From assembly GCA_937859895.1 (NCBI GenBank), contig CALMAV010000228.1:6655-13169 (forward strand): a stretch of DNA of 6,515 bases, given 5' to 3'. A program made the translations under genes and the position numbers. The first letter of the stretch is position 1, and the number at the start of each line of letters is the position of its first letter. The notes below the pieces were generated by a model that worked only from the letters and a program-made list of their open reading frames with translations, was not told the DNA's origin and made no database searches. The stretch comes from an uncultured Bryobacterales bacterium. GTDB taxonomy: Bacteria; Acidobacteriota; Terriglobia; Bryobacterales; Bryobacteraceae. This document shows, one piece after another, positions 1 through 6,515 of the stretch.

Positions 1-715
1 CGTCCTCCAGGTAAGCGCCTGCGGCGGCTAAGTGTGATTCGTTGGCCCAGTCGCGCGGCGTTCCTTCAGGAATCGAATCCAAGTGGTCTCGGGCAATCAG
101 TAGCTCGATGCGATGAGCGTAGGCCTGCTCGTTCGGTTCAGCGTGCTCAATCAAACCGGTGTCCCAGAGGCCATGCAGGTTGCAGGGATGATCGGTCCCG
201 CAGTTTGGGTTTCCGAACTGAGTGATGTGATTATCGTTTCCGCCGCGACCTTCTGCCAGGGCATGCATGGGCTGATGAAGATCGCTGACGAAGTGAATCA
301 AATACTTCAAAGCATCGGCACGGGCGGCTTTGGGCTGCGAAGGGTCACGGATAATGCGCGCAAACATGTCGATACGGTCGACAGCACAGTTGTGGTGATC
401 AGTATTCCCTGCGGCTTCCGGATGCGCGGTGTCAGGTTGGAAGCAGTCGCGCTCTTCAAAGAACGGCGCAGTCAATGGGATGTCAACGTAGTGCCAGCCC
501 CCAGTTTCCGGATGGTCTTTGCGAATCTCATCAGGCCAGGTAGACGCTTCGACAATGGTCTGTGCGCCAAGCAGCGCCGTGATCTGTGCCTTGGCTGAAT
601 CGGATAGACGGCTCTGCGCAATCAGGGCGATAATGTGATGGCCTTCGCGTCCCCAGGCAAAGCCCTGTGTGGGAAGTGAGACGAGAAGCAGAACGGTGGA
701 GAGAGTCTTGAGCAT
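1..715 (-). CDS. Secreted S1/P1-family zinc-dependent nuclease (C-terminus beyond window)
   Basis: Reading leftward from the ATG at 715, the frame stays open for 238 codons to the window edge, so the C-terminus is missing. Residues 1-20 form a signal peptide (short Lys-containing start, LLLVSLP core, cleavage after GFA), leaving Trp21 as the mature N-terminus. That is the hallmark of S1/P1 nucleases, where the N-terminal Trp helps bind zinc. The other zinc-site residues appear in family order: H26 (WGREGH), D62 (WPD), H75 (WHYVDIP), H141, D145 and H151 (HFVSDLHQPMH), and H181 and D185 (LHGLWDT). Four cysteines (C91, C110, C172, C178) could form disulfides. Members hydrolyse single-stranded DNA or RNA and often 3'-nucleotides, using three zinc ions, in the periplasm or outside the cell. 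The family's usual length suggests only some tens of residues are cut off. There is no clear Shine-Dalgarno before the ATG; the start is chosen because the signal peptide places Trp21 correctly. It lies 63 bp after the TonB receptor on the same strand. Family call is firm; substrate is inferred. Confidence 0.5.
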   Translation of the reverse strand, partial: MLKTLSTVLLLVSLPTQGFAWGREGHHIIALIAQSRLSDSAKAQITALLGAQTIVEASTWPDEIRKDHPETGGWHYVDIPLTAPFFEERDCFQPDTAHPEAAGNTDHHNCAVDRIDMFARIIRDPSQPKAARADALKYLIHFVSDLHQPMHALAEGRGGNDNHITQFGNPNCGTDHPCNLHGLWDTGLIEHAEPNEQAYAHRIELLIARDHLDSIPEGTPRDWANESHLAAAGAYLED

Positions 716-737
716 GGTCAGAAGGAAAAGCCGGTGA

Positions 738-761
738 GAGCCGGGGTTATTGCCCCGGCTC
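738..761 (-). terminator. GC-rich perfect stem-loop between receptor and nuclease genes
   Basis: GAGCCGGGG at 738-746 is the exact reverse complement of CCCCGGCTC at 753-761, giving a 9-bp stem with a 6-nt loop. It begins 17 bp beyond the receptor stop codon. In leftward RNA the stem is followed by TCACCGGCTTTTCCTT, so the U-run is short and offset, making a strong intrinsic terminator uncertain. A second CCGGCT at 729-734 could pair with AGCCGG at 755-760, giving an alternative, mutually exclusive fold. It may terminate the receptor transcript, act as a partial terminator that lowers nuclease expression, or protect the receptor mRNA 3' end. Confidence 0.5.
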
Positions 762-778
762 ATTTCAAAGCAGGGGAT

Positions 779-3700
779 CTAAAAATCAATGCGGATGCTG
801 GCCTGGGCGCGGCGAGCGTTGGTGCCATCGGGAAAACCGGAGGAAGCGTTATACAGACCGAAGCCAGTAGCCGGCTGAAAGTTTAAGCCATTCAGGTTGT
901 ATTGACGACTAATCAAGCTGGTGTAAGTAATCGTGTTAGTCAAGTTGAATACTTCAAAGTTCAAAGTGACACGATAACGTTCAGAGAATGGCAGGATCTT
1001 AGTCAGACGAACGTCCGTGCGATAGGAATTTGGGAGGCGGAGTGAATTCGGTGCAAGGAACGGCACACGACTGGAGCCACCAAACCCGTTGGGTGCGCTG
1101 CTTGGATAGGCAAGTTGCTGACCACGCAAACCCGCTTGGGCTAACTGCGCAGCGCTTAGCGCACCGGTGACCGACACCGTCGGAGTTGTGGGCTGTCCTG
1201 TAGCAATGGTCGTGATGTCGGAAAGCTGCCAGTTGTTAATCAAGAAGCGAGAGATAACGTCACTTCGGCTGGTGAAGGTAGGCGAGTAAATCCAATTGAT
1301 CACCAGCCGCTGCCGCTGATCCAGGGCACCGTCGCCGCGGTCTGCGCGGTAGTTGCCGTTATAGAGATTGCTGGGCGCATTACTACCGAAGAATAAATTA
1401 CTGTTCGCACCGCCGAGGTTGTAATCGATTGCGTGGGACCAGGTATAGGAGAGTGCGCCTTCAAAGCCATAGGAGAGCCGGCGTTGTATCTGAATTGCGA
1501 GAGCGTTATAGGAACTCTGGCCACCATTCTCCACCTGTAAAATTCGCGCATAGCGACGATCACGCAGATCGCTAACCAGGTAGACCGGAGATACAAAGGT
1601 CCCCACTTGGGCGCCGGCAGCGTTGTTGATGTTGTAAGTAATTGTGTGACTCGGAATAGTGGGCAGATTTAAGTCCCGCACAGAGAGCAGTTGGATGGCG
1701 TTGCTCCAGAGATAACTGACGGTGATGCTGGTGTTCTTATTGAGGGCTTGCTGGACGGCGAAGTCAGCCTGCTGGCTATAGGGTGTGCGCAGGTTATTAG
1801 CGGCAAAACCAACCGTTGCCGCGCCGGCGCCGGACGCTGGAGGAGCGGGCAGCAGCGTCGGAAATACTGGTCCGGCTGCTGCAATCTGATTGGGAGTGCT
1901 GAGAGTGAACGACTGCTGATACAAGTTATTTGTAGTAAACAGAGAATTCGTCATTGCACCTGGATAACGGCCGTAGAAGATTCCGTAACTGGAGCGAATA
2001 ACCGTTTTGTCATTATTTAAACTCCAGGCATAGCCGATCCTAGGAGCGAAGTTCAGCTTGTCATCCGGGATGCGGCCAGTCTGCGGGTAATCAGGATTAG
2101 TCAGTGGTGGCTTTGGAAAGAACGTAGTCTCATACCGGACACCGTAGTACAAAGTCAGATTCGGTCGTATCTTGAATTGATCTTGGGCATACAGGCTTAG
2201 CTCGTTGTACTGCGCATCGACAGCACGATTTCCAAAAGCCTGGGAGTAGCTTGTGTAGCGCCGTCCGCCGGCAGTGTTGCCTGAGTAATCAAGTGCGAAC
2301 GCGTTTGAATTGGTGTAGTTATAACTGCCATTGCCATTGACAAGCTGGTTCGTGTAGTCTTCGGTGTTGAAGTAGTCGACTCCGAACTTCAGGCTGTGCT
2401 TACCCACCGTGTAAGAGAGGTTGTCAGCAGCTTCGTAACGGCTCTCGCTGGGTTGAATCCGGGGCAGATAATTCGCTCCGCCGATGCCGACGCCATTCAC
2501 AGAAACAGTGAGCGGGCCAAAGACGGGATCGAGAAGCTTATTGTTCACCGCATCAAACTGGCGATCTTTGAACCAGCCGAACCGCGCTTCGTTGACGATC
2601 GTCGGCGTTGGTGTATACGTCCAGGCTGCGCGACCATAACGCACGTTGACGTCATCGTAGCCATTGCCGTTCAAAGCTGCGCCACTAGTCACCACGGCCT
2701 GAGTCTGAATTCCATTCGGCGAGTAAAAGTGTTGATAGTTGAAGTCAAAGGACAGCGAGTTGAGATCATTGAAGCGGTAGTCAATTTTTCCAAGCGCCGT
2801 GTCTTGGTCCGCACTGCGAGGAAGAGTTCCGTAGAAGCGCTTCAACGTACCGTTAATTGCAGCACATTGGGCAGCGCTCGCAGCAGGGTTGCCGTTGCTT
2901 GGGGTGCCACAGCCAGTAAAGGTTTGAGTGTTACTGTTCACAGCGGATGGGTTAATGATGCTTGAGGTGAGCGGGAATTGCCGGCGCTGCTCCTCCGTAT
3001 TGATGAAGTAAAACAGCTTGTCTTTAACGATGGGTCCGGACAGGCTGCCGCCGAACTGGTGGCGATATTCGGAAGGATTGACCGTCGAGAATGGATCACG
3101 CGCATCCAGTGTTCGGTTCCGGAAGAACCAGAAGGCGCTGCCGTGAAACTCATTAGTGCCGCTGCGCGTAATGGTGTTTATGACCCCGCCCAGTGCCCGG
3201 CCATACTCTGCCGTGTAGCCGTCGGTAAGCACTTGAAACTCCTGCACAGCGTCTTGTGAGATTTGCGTCGGAATGCGCGTGCGACCCGCATTCTCGTTGT
3301 AGTACGAATCGGTCGTATCGTTCCCGTCGGTTAGAAAGTTGTTGCCCCCCGGAATGCCTCGGAAGCTCAGCAGACCGAATGTGCCATCGGGCACCACGCC
3401 CGGGGTTAACAAGGCAAATGAATCGACACGGCGACCATTGATCGGCAAGTTATCGATCTGGTGCTGAGTAATATTCTGTGACACATCAATCTTGTCTTCT
3501 ACAGCGGGAGCGATGCTTTCCACATTGACCTGTGTACTGGCACTCTGTACAGATAAGTTGACCTTTAGATCAACATTCTGACCCACTAACAATGTGATGT
3601 CCTCCTGCTTGAACTCAGCAAATCCAGAGGAGGTGACTGTCACTTGGTAGCCGCTGTTTGGAGGCAAGGTTGGCGCATTGAACACTCCGCCGCCCGTTGT

Positions 3701-3880
3701 TTTCAGCTCGCGGTGGATACCAAGTTTTTGATTGTCGACAATCACGCGCGCGCCAGGGACAGCAGCGCCGGTCGGATCACTAACCGATCCCGAGATAGCG
3801 CCGTTGCCCGCAGATGTTTGCGCCCAAGCAGTCACGGTCGCGACGCACAGACACACGAGTAGTTTATAGTTGCTGCTCAT
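779..3880 (-). CDS. Oar-like TonB-dependent outer-membrane receptor with carboxypeptidase-regulatory-like N-terminal domain
   Basis: This 1,033-residue protein is complete. Residues 1-20 are a signal peptide ending TAWA before Gln21. Residues ~27-110 form a carboxypeptidase-regulatory-like (beta-sandwich) domain with the motif GSVSDPTGAAVPGARV. Residues ~135-250 are the TonB-receptor plug, recognisable by DNLPINGR, the LSFRGIPGGNNFLTDGND stretch and AEYGRALGGVINTITRSGTN. The rest is a long beta-barrel rich in aromatic, Asn and Ser residues, ending IRIDF with the terminal Phe typical of BAM-inserted proteins. Such receptors use TonB-ExbBD energy to import ligands across the outer membrane; the ligand cannot be read from sequence, and I see no convincing TonB box near the mature N-terminus. 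Length and domain order fit the Oar-like receptors abundant in Acidobacteriota. The signal peptide supports the ATG, although the nearest AGGA lies 15 nt upstream, too far for a good ribosome site. The nuclease follows on the same strand, suggesting possible co-expression, and the dehydratase is divergent. Confidence 0.5.
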   Translation of the reverse strand: MSSNYKLLVCLCVATVTAWAQTSAGNGAISGSVSDPTGAAVPGARVIVDNQKLGIHRELKTTGGGVFNAPTLPPNSGYQVTVTSSGFAEFKQEDITLLVGQNVDLKVNLSVQSASTQVNVESIAPAVEDKIDVSQNITQHQIDNLPINGRRVDSFALLTPGVVPDGTFGLLSFRGIPGGNNFLTDGNDTTDSYYNENAGRTRIPTQISQDAVQEFQVLTDGYTAEYGRALGGVINTITRSGTNEFHGSAFWFFRNRTLDARDPFSTVNPSEYRHQFGGSLSGPIVKDKLFYFINTEEQRRQFPLTSSIINPSAVNSNTQTFTGCGTPSNGNPAASAAQCAAINGTLKRFYGTLPRSADQDTALGKIDYRFNDLNSLSFDFNYQHFYSPNGIQTQAVVTSGAALNGNGYDDVNVRYGRAAWTYTPTPTIVNEARFGWFKDRQFDAVNNKLLDPVFGPLTVSVNGVGIGGANYLPRIQPSESRYEAADNLSYTVGKHSLKFGVDYFNTEDYTNQLVNGNGSYNYTNSNAFALDYSGNTAGGRRYTSYSQAFGNRAVDAQYNELSLYAQDQFKIRPNLTLYYGVRYETTFFPKPPLTNPDYPQTGRIPDDKLNFAPRIGYAWSLNNDKTVIRSSYGIFYGRYPGAMTNSLFTTNNLYQQSFTLSTPNQIAAAGPVFPTLLPAPPASGAGAATVGFAANNLRTPYSQQADFAVQQALNKNTSITVSYLWSNAIQLLSVRDLNLPTIPSHTITYNINNAAGAQVGTFVSPVYLVSDLRDRRYARILQVENGGQSSYNALAIQIQRRLSYGFEGALSYTWSHAIDYNLGGANSNLFFGSNAPSNLYNGNYRADRGDGALDQRQRLVINWIYSPTFTSRSDVISRFLINNWQLSDITTIATGQPTTPTVSVTGALSAAQLAQAGLRGQQLAYPSSAPNGFGGSSRVPFLAPNSLRLPNSYRTDVRLTKILPFSERYRVTLNFEVFNLTNTITYTSLISRQYNLNGLNFQPATGFGLYNASSGFPDGTNARRAQASIRIDF

Positions 3881-3922
3881 AGAAAAAGATGGAGATCCTG
3901 AATGTCAGGCTAGCCGAGAGAT

Positions 3923-3951
3923 GTTACAAATCAGCTTCAATGCTAAGTCAA
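3923..3951 (-). promoter_or_regulatory. Candidate sigma70-type promoter for the TonB receptor
   Basis: On the minus strand, TTGACT (3951-3946) matches five of six -35 bases. After exactly 17 bp comes TGTAAC (3928-3923), matching four of six -10 bases. Transcription would start near 3916, leaving a leader of about 35 nt. The position and spacing are good, but AT-rich intergenic DNA often yields such matches, so this is a prediction from motif inspection only. Confidence 0.5.
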
Positions 3952-3984
3952 AATTGTAAGACAAGGTACCTTTGCATACAAATT
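3951..3984. promoter_or_regulatory. Candidate operator: 34-bp imperfect palindrome
   Basis: The 10-bp perfect palindrome AAGGTACCTT (3963-3972) is flanked symmetrically by TTGTA (3954-3958) and TACAA (3977-3981), about the same centre between 3967 and 3968. Extending outward to 3951/3984, 13 of 17 mirrored base pairs match. A smaller dyad, TTTGCATACAAA (3971-3982), overlaps the right arm. The element covers the predicted -35 to -10 region of the rightward promoter and touches the -35 of the leftward one. That position fits a repressor site for the dehydratase, with possible influence on the receptor. No regulator gene is in the window, so its protein is unknown; TTGTA/TACAA arms would fit a GntR- or LacI-type dimer, but that is a guess. 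Confidence 0.5.
3954..3982 (+). promoter_or_regulatory. Candidate sigma70-type promoter for the sugar-acid dehydratase
   Basis: TTGTAA (3954-3959) and TACAAA (3977-3982) are separated by exactly 17 bp, each matching four of six consensus bases. Transcription would start near 3989, giving a leader of roughly 24 nt before the GTG. The match is weak, but the two hexamers coincide with the arms of the 3951-3984 palindrome, so bound repressor would block RNA polymerase. The -35 lies 2 bp from that of the opposite promoter. Confidence 0.5.
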
Positions 3985-4001
3985 GAGAAAGCGTTTTGGT
4001 T

Positions 4002-4010
4002 AAGGTGAGG
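4002..4010 (+). promoter_or_regulatory. Ribosome binding site supporting the GTG start of the dehydratase
   Basis: AAGGTGAGG lies just before the GTG at 4013. Its AAGG part (4002-4005) is 7 nt from the start codon, a normal spacing. This, together with N-terminal agreement with E. coli YjhG, decides for the GTG over any internal start. Confidence 0.5.
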
Positions 4011-4012
4011 TT

Positions 4013-5959
4013 GTGAACGTCCAAGAAGTTTGGGATTCCGGAGATGTCGGTATTTTTGCGATTCGAACCCATGCGGCGGGACCGGCCGGCTCGCTTCCTT
4101 TGACTTCCGAGATGCTGGCTACCGAACCTTCGGGCAACTTGTTCGGTTGGAGCCAGAATGCGGGTATGGGCTGGGCCCCTGAAGCACTGGGCGGGCAGCA
4201 AGTGCTGCTACTAAGTACGCAGGGCGGAATGCGGGCTGATGATGGTTCGCCTATCGCGCTAGGCTACCGCACGGGCCACTGGGAAGTCGGGTTGCTGGTG
4301 GCCGAAGCAGCGCGTGAACTGAAACGCCTGGGGGCCATTCCATTCGCTGGTGCGTGTACCGACCCATGCGACGGGCGCTCGCAAGGCACGACAGGCATGT
4401 TTGACTCGCTGCCCTATCGGAATGACGCGGCTATTATTTTCCGGCGCTTGATTCGGTCACTGCCGACGCGGACCGGTGTGCTTGGCATTGCGACTTGCGA
4501 CAAAGGCCTACCGGCGATGATGATGGGGCTTGCGGGAACGCCGAACCTGCCATGCGTGCTGGTGCCGGGCGGAGTCACACTCATGCCCGAAGTTGGTGAA
4601 GATGCAGGCAAGGTGCAGACAATTGGGGCACGCTTTGCGCATGGAGTGATTACGCTGGAGGAGGCCGCAGATGCCGGGTGCCGCGCCTGTGCTTCGCCCG
4701 GTGGGGGATGTCAATTTCTGGGGACCGCAGCAACAGCCCAGGTAGTGGCCGAAGCGCTTGGACTCACGCTGCCTCACGCTGCCTTAGCGCCATCGGGAGA
4801 GCCAGTGTGGCTCGACATGGCTACACGAAGTGCCCGCGCGCTGCTGCGACTCGCTTCAATGCGGATTACTACGAAGGACATTGTGACGCCTTCTGCCATC
4901 GATAACGCCATGGTGCTGCACGCCGCTTTTGGTGGCTCGACAAACTTGTTGCTGCATGTTCCGGCCATTGCCCATGCTGCTGGAGTGCCTCGACCGACGG
5001 CGGTTGACTGGAGCCGTGTCAATCGAAGCGTTCCGAGGCTAGTGGATGCGCTGCCAAATGGACCACGCAATCATCCGACCGTGCAAGTGTTCTTGGCTGG
5101 TGGTGTGCCTGAAGTCATGCTGCATGTCCGCCGTGCCGGGTTGCTGAACCGCCACGCACTCACTGTAAGCGGCGAGACCTTGGATGCAGCACTCGACTGG
5201 TGGGAACAATCTGAACGGCGCGCGTACTTCCGGCGCAAGTTGCAGGAATTGGATGGCGTGAACCCGGACGACGTAATCTTCTCGCCGGATCAGGCGCGTC
5301 AGCGCGGGCTTACATCCACAGTTTGTTTTCCGTCGGGCAATCTGGCGCCGGAAGGCGCAGTTGTGAAGAGCACCTCGATTGATCCGTCAATGGTGGAGGC
5401 CGATGGAGTCTATCGACTCCGGGGACCTGCGCGGGTTTACACAACGGAGCACGATGCCATTGCCGCCATCAAAGACGGGACCGTAAAGAGAGGCGACGTC
5501 GTTGTCTTAATATGTCGTGGACCGCTCGGCACCGGCATGGAGGAGATCTATCAAATTACGTCAGCGTTGAAGCATCTGCCCATGGGCAAGTACGTCGCTG
5601 TCATTACCGATGCAAGGTTTAGCGGAGTCTCAACCGGTGCCTGTGTCGGGCATGTTTCCCCCGAAGCATTGGCCGGCGGACCCGTTGGAAAATTGCGGGA
5701 AGGCGACCTGATTGAGATCGTGATTGACCGCAACAAGCTGGAGGGGCACGTCAACTTCGTAGGCGAAGGGGTAGAGACTTTCGATCCGGAAGAGGGGCAT
5801 CGCCGGTTACAGTTGCGACCAGCGCGTGAAGATTTGCGACCTGATCCAAATCTTCCAGAAGATACAAGACTGTGGGCGGCACTGCAACAGGCAAGCGGTG
5901 GGATCTGGGGTGGTTGCGTCTATGACGCTGAGAGCATTGTCAAAAGAATAGCCATCTAG
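4013..5959 (+). CDS. yjhG: YjhG/YagF-type sugar-acid dehydratase, probably D-xylonate dehydratase (IlvD/Edd superfamily)
   Basis: The 648-residue product closely matches, from memory, E. coli YjhG (about 655 residues) from end to end, including RTHAAGP, DPCDGRSQGTTGMFDSLPYRND, PSGEPVW, HAAFGGSTNLLLH and LPEDTRLWA. That family dehydrates D-xylonate to 2-dehydro-3-deoxy-D-pentonate in non-phosphorylative pentose breakdown. The expected iron-sulfur cysteines are present: C119 (DPCDG), C162 (TCDKG) and C233 (GGGCQFLGTA). K164 of the CDK motif matches the metal-site lysine of the superfamily, and S537 in TDARFSG matches the catalytic base serine of characterised dehydratases. Residues ~1-430 form the cluster- and metal-binding part, and ~431-648 the C-terminal beta-barrel part. 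The start is GTG with a well-spaced ribosome site. It stands alone: no aldolase, dehydrogenase or sugar transporter adjoins, so partner enzymes must be elsewhere. The upstream palindrome suggests inducible repression. Related sugar acids such as galactonate-like substrates cannot be excluded; cytoplasmic location and dehydratase activity are well supported. Confidence 0.5.
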   Translation: MNVQEVWDSGDVGIFAIRTHAAGPAGSLPLTSEMLATEPSGNLFGWSQNAGMGWAPEALGGQQVLLLSTQGGMRADDGSPIALGYRTGHWEVGLLVAEAARELKRLGAIPFAGACTDPCDGRSQGTTGMFDSLPYRNDAAIIFRRLIRSLPTRTGVLGIATCDKGLPAMMMGLAGTPNLPCVLVPGGVTLMPEVGEDAGKVQTIGARFAHGVITLEEAADAGCRACASPGGGCQFLGTAATAQVVAEALGLTLPHAALAPSGEPVWLDMATRSARALLRLASMRITTKDIVTPSAIDNAMVLHAAFGGSTNLLLHVPAIAHAAGVPRPTAVDWSRVNRSVPRLVDALPNGPRNHPTVQVFLAGGVPEVMLHVRRAGLLNRHALTVSGETLDAALDWWEQSERRAYFRRKLQELDGVNPDDVIFSPDQARQRGLTSTVCFPSGNLAPEGAVVKSTSIDPSMVEADGVYRLRGPARVYTTEHDAIAAIKDGTVKRGDVVVLICRGPLGTGMEEIYQITSALKHLPMGKYVAVITDARFSGVSTGACVGHVSPEALAGGPVGKLREGDLIEIVIDRNKLEGHVNFVGEGVETFDPEEGHRRLQLRPAREDLRPDPNLPEDTRLWAALQQASGGIWGGCVYDAESIVKRIAI

Positions 5960-5979
5960 AACGAACCGGAGGCGCAGCC

Positions 5980-6515
5980 TTATTTGAAGACAGCAGATTG
6001 AGGTTGCTCGATCCAAGTGGACCGCTCTCTCGTCCTTTGAGCAAGCGCCATAGCGCAAAGGAGCAGCCCAACTGCGAAGAGCAGCAGCCCCACAACAGCC
6101 CGGGGCGAGGTGAGTGACATTCCAGATAACCAATTGCTACATGCACGCGGAGAGCAGCGCCGAAACCGCAGGCTCCCATGATCCCGATGACTTGGACAAA
6201 GCTGCGAGTGATCGAGGCGTTCCGGGCAATAAGAACAATGAGCAGTCCGGCTGAAAGCAGGCCTCTACCAAACCCTGCACGATCGTGAGCAATGACGGGG
6301 ATCAGCATGGGCGATACCGCCTAGATCTGTGCCCGGCTCATTGCCATGAAGGTCAGATCCTGCGGTACGAAAACGACAGTGGTGCCGACACCAATGATCG
6401 TCAGGCCTGCCAAGGTGAGCCCGGCACCACACCCTCCGATGCACAACCTTCCGGACTTGACAAGAAAGCTTTCTCCTTGGAAATTCCTGACCAAGCATCG
6501 CGGAAGTGAAGGGTG
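5980..6515 (-). pseudogene. Decayed multi-pass membrane protein gene (amber codon plus frameshift), open to right edge
   Basis: Reading leftward from 6515, one frame is open for 64 codons and ends in RAQI before an amber TAG at 6323-6321. The same frame then continues at once with AVSPMLIPVIAHDRAGFG and hydrophobic stretches, so the stop interrupts one continuous protein; a CAG-to-TAG change would explain it. Near 6118-6126 the sensible frame changes: after AIGYL the coding signal continues in another frame as SPRAVVGLLLFAVGLLLCAM and a charged tail, ending at TAA 5982-5980. Loss of one base in the CTGGAATG stretch would suffice. The remnant has about four membrane helices: LTLAGLTIIGVGTTVVFV, GLLSAGLLIVLIA, VQVIGIMGACGFGAALRV and the C-terminal one. 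A VPQDLTFMAMSRAQ loop and an AHDRAG motif sit between helices and look like conserved family positions, but I do not recognise a named function. It converges on the dehydratase, with 20 bp between stop codons. Sequencing or assembly error is the main alternative to true decay. Confidence 0.5.

Noticed and set aside
113..598. Plus-strand 161-codon open frame
   Set aside because: It is antisense to the S1/P1 nuclease, whose minus-strand frame has a signal peptide and full zinc site. The plus-strand product has no recognisable domain.
2396..2965. Plus-strand 189-codon open frame
   Set aside because: It lies wholly inside the receptor gene on the opposite strand and has no domain signal; the receptor frame is unambiguous.
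3905..4201. Minus-strand 98-codon frame spanning the divergent promoter region
   Set aside because: It overlaps the dehydratase start and both promoter candidates, and its arginine-rich product looks like a frame shadow.
4013..5959. Annotation as dihydroxy-acid dehydratase IlvD or phosphogluconate dehydratase Edd
   Set aside because: The end-to-end match, length near 650 and YjhG-specific motifs such as the RTHAAGP start and DPCDGRSQGTTGMF fit the YjhG/YagF branch rather than IlvD or Edd.
6321..6323. Amber codon read as pyrrolysine or suppressed stop
   Set aside because: No sign of recoding elements is visible, and a second lesion (frameshift near 6118-6126) in the same gene makes decay simpler.
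6265..6498. Minus-strand 77-codon frame rich in His and Arg
   Set aside because: It is out of frame with the membrane-protein remnant, which gives clear transmembrane helices over the same DNA.
6285..6509. Plus-strand 74-codon frame at the right end
   Set aside because: The opposite strand carries hydrophobic, family-like coding signal through the same bases; the plus-strand product is low-complexity polar sequence with no domain.
1..6515. Mobile element, CRISPR array, tRNA or phage-defence system
   Set aside because: No transposase, integrase, regularly spaced direct repeats, tRNA-like fold or defence-protein motif was seen on either strand.

Overview
The window looks like chromosomal DNA of a Gram-negative bacterium, most likely an Acidobacteriota member (Solibacter/Bryobacter-like). 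The main clue is a ~1,030-residue TonB-dependent receptor with an N-terminal carboxypeptidase-regulatory-like domain, a long outer-membrane beta-barrel and a terminal Phe, a type greatly expanded in that phylum. The assignment is inferred from gene style, not from a marker gene.

Layout, left to right. (1) Positions 1-715, minus strand: a secreted S1/P1-type zinc nuclease, cut by the left window edge, with all nine expected zinc ligands visible. (2) 716-778: a 63-bp gap with a perfect 9-bp GC-rich hairpin, a terminator or intercistronic stem-loop. (3) 779-3880, minus strand: the Oar-like TonB-dependent receptor. (4) 3881-4012: a 132-bp divergent intergenic region with back-to-back promoter candidates whose -35 elements are 2 bp apart, and a long imperfect palindrome centred on AAGGTACCTT covering the rightward promoter. 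(5) 4013-5959, plus strand: a full-length YjhG/YagF-type sugar-acid dehydratase (IlvD/Edd superfamily, probably D-xylonate dehydratase). (6) 5980-6515, minus strand: a decayed multi-pass membrane protein gene with an in-frame amber codon and a downstream frameshift, open to the right window edge.

Functionally, the receptor and nuclease run in the same direction and could form a cell-envelope unit: a periplasmic or secreted nuclease together with an outer-membrane importer. The dehydratase is divergent and cytoplasmic, acting in non-phosphorylative sugar-acid breakdown. No aldolase, sugar dehydrogenase, inner-membrane transporter or regulator lies in the window, so the dehydratase appears monocistronic here, and any shared control with the receptor rests only on the common promoter region. 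I see no mobile element, CRISPR array or RNA gene. The most useful observations are the palindromic operator candidate, the nuclease with its receptor neighbour, and the membrane-protein pseudogene.
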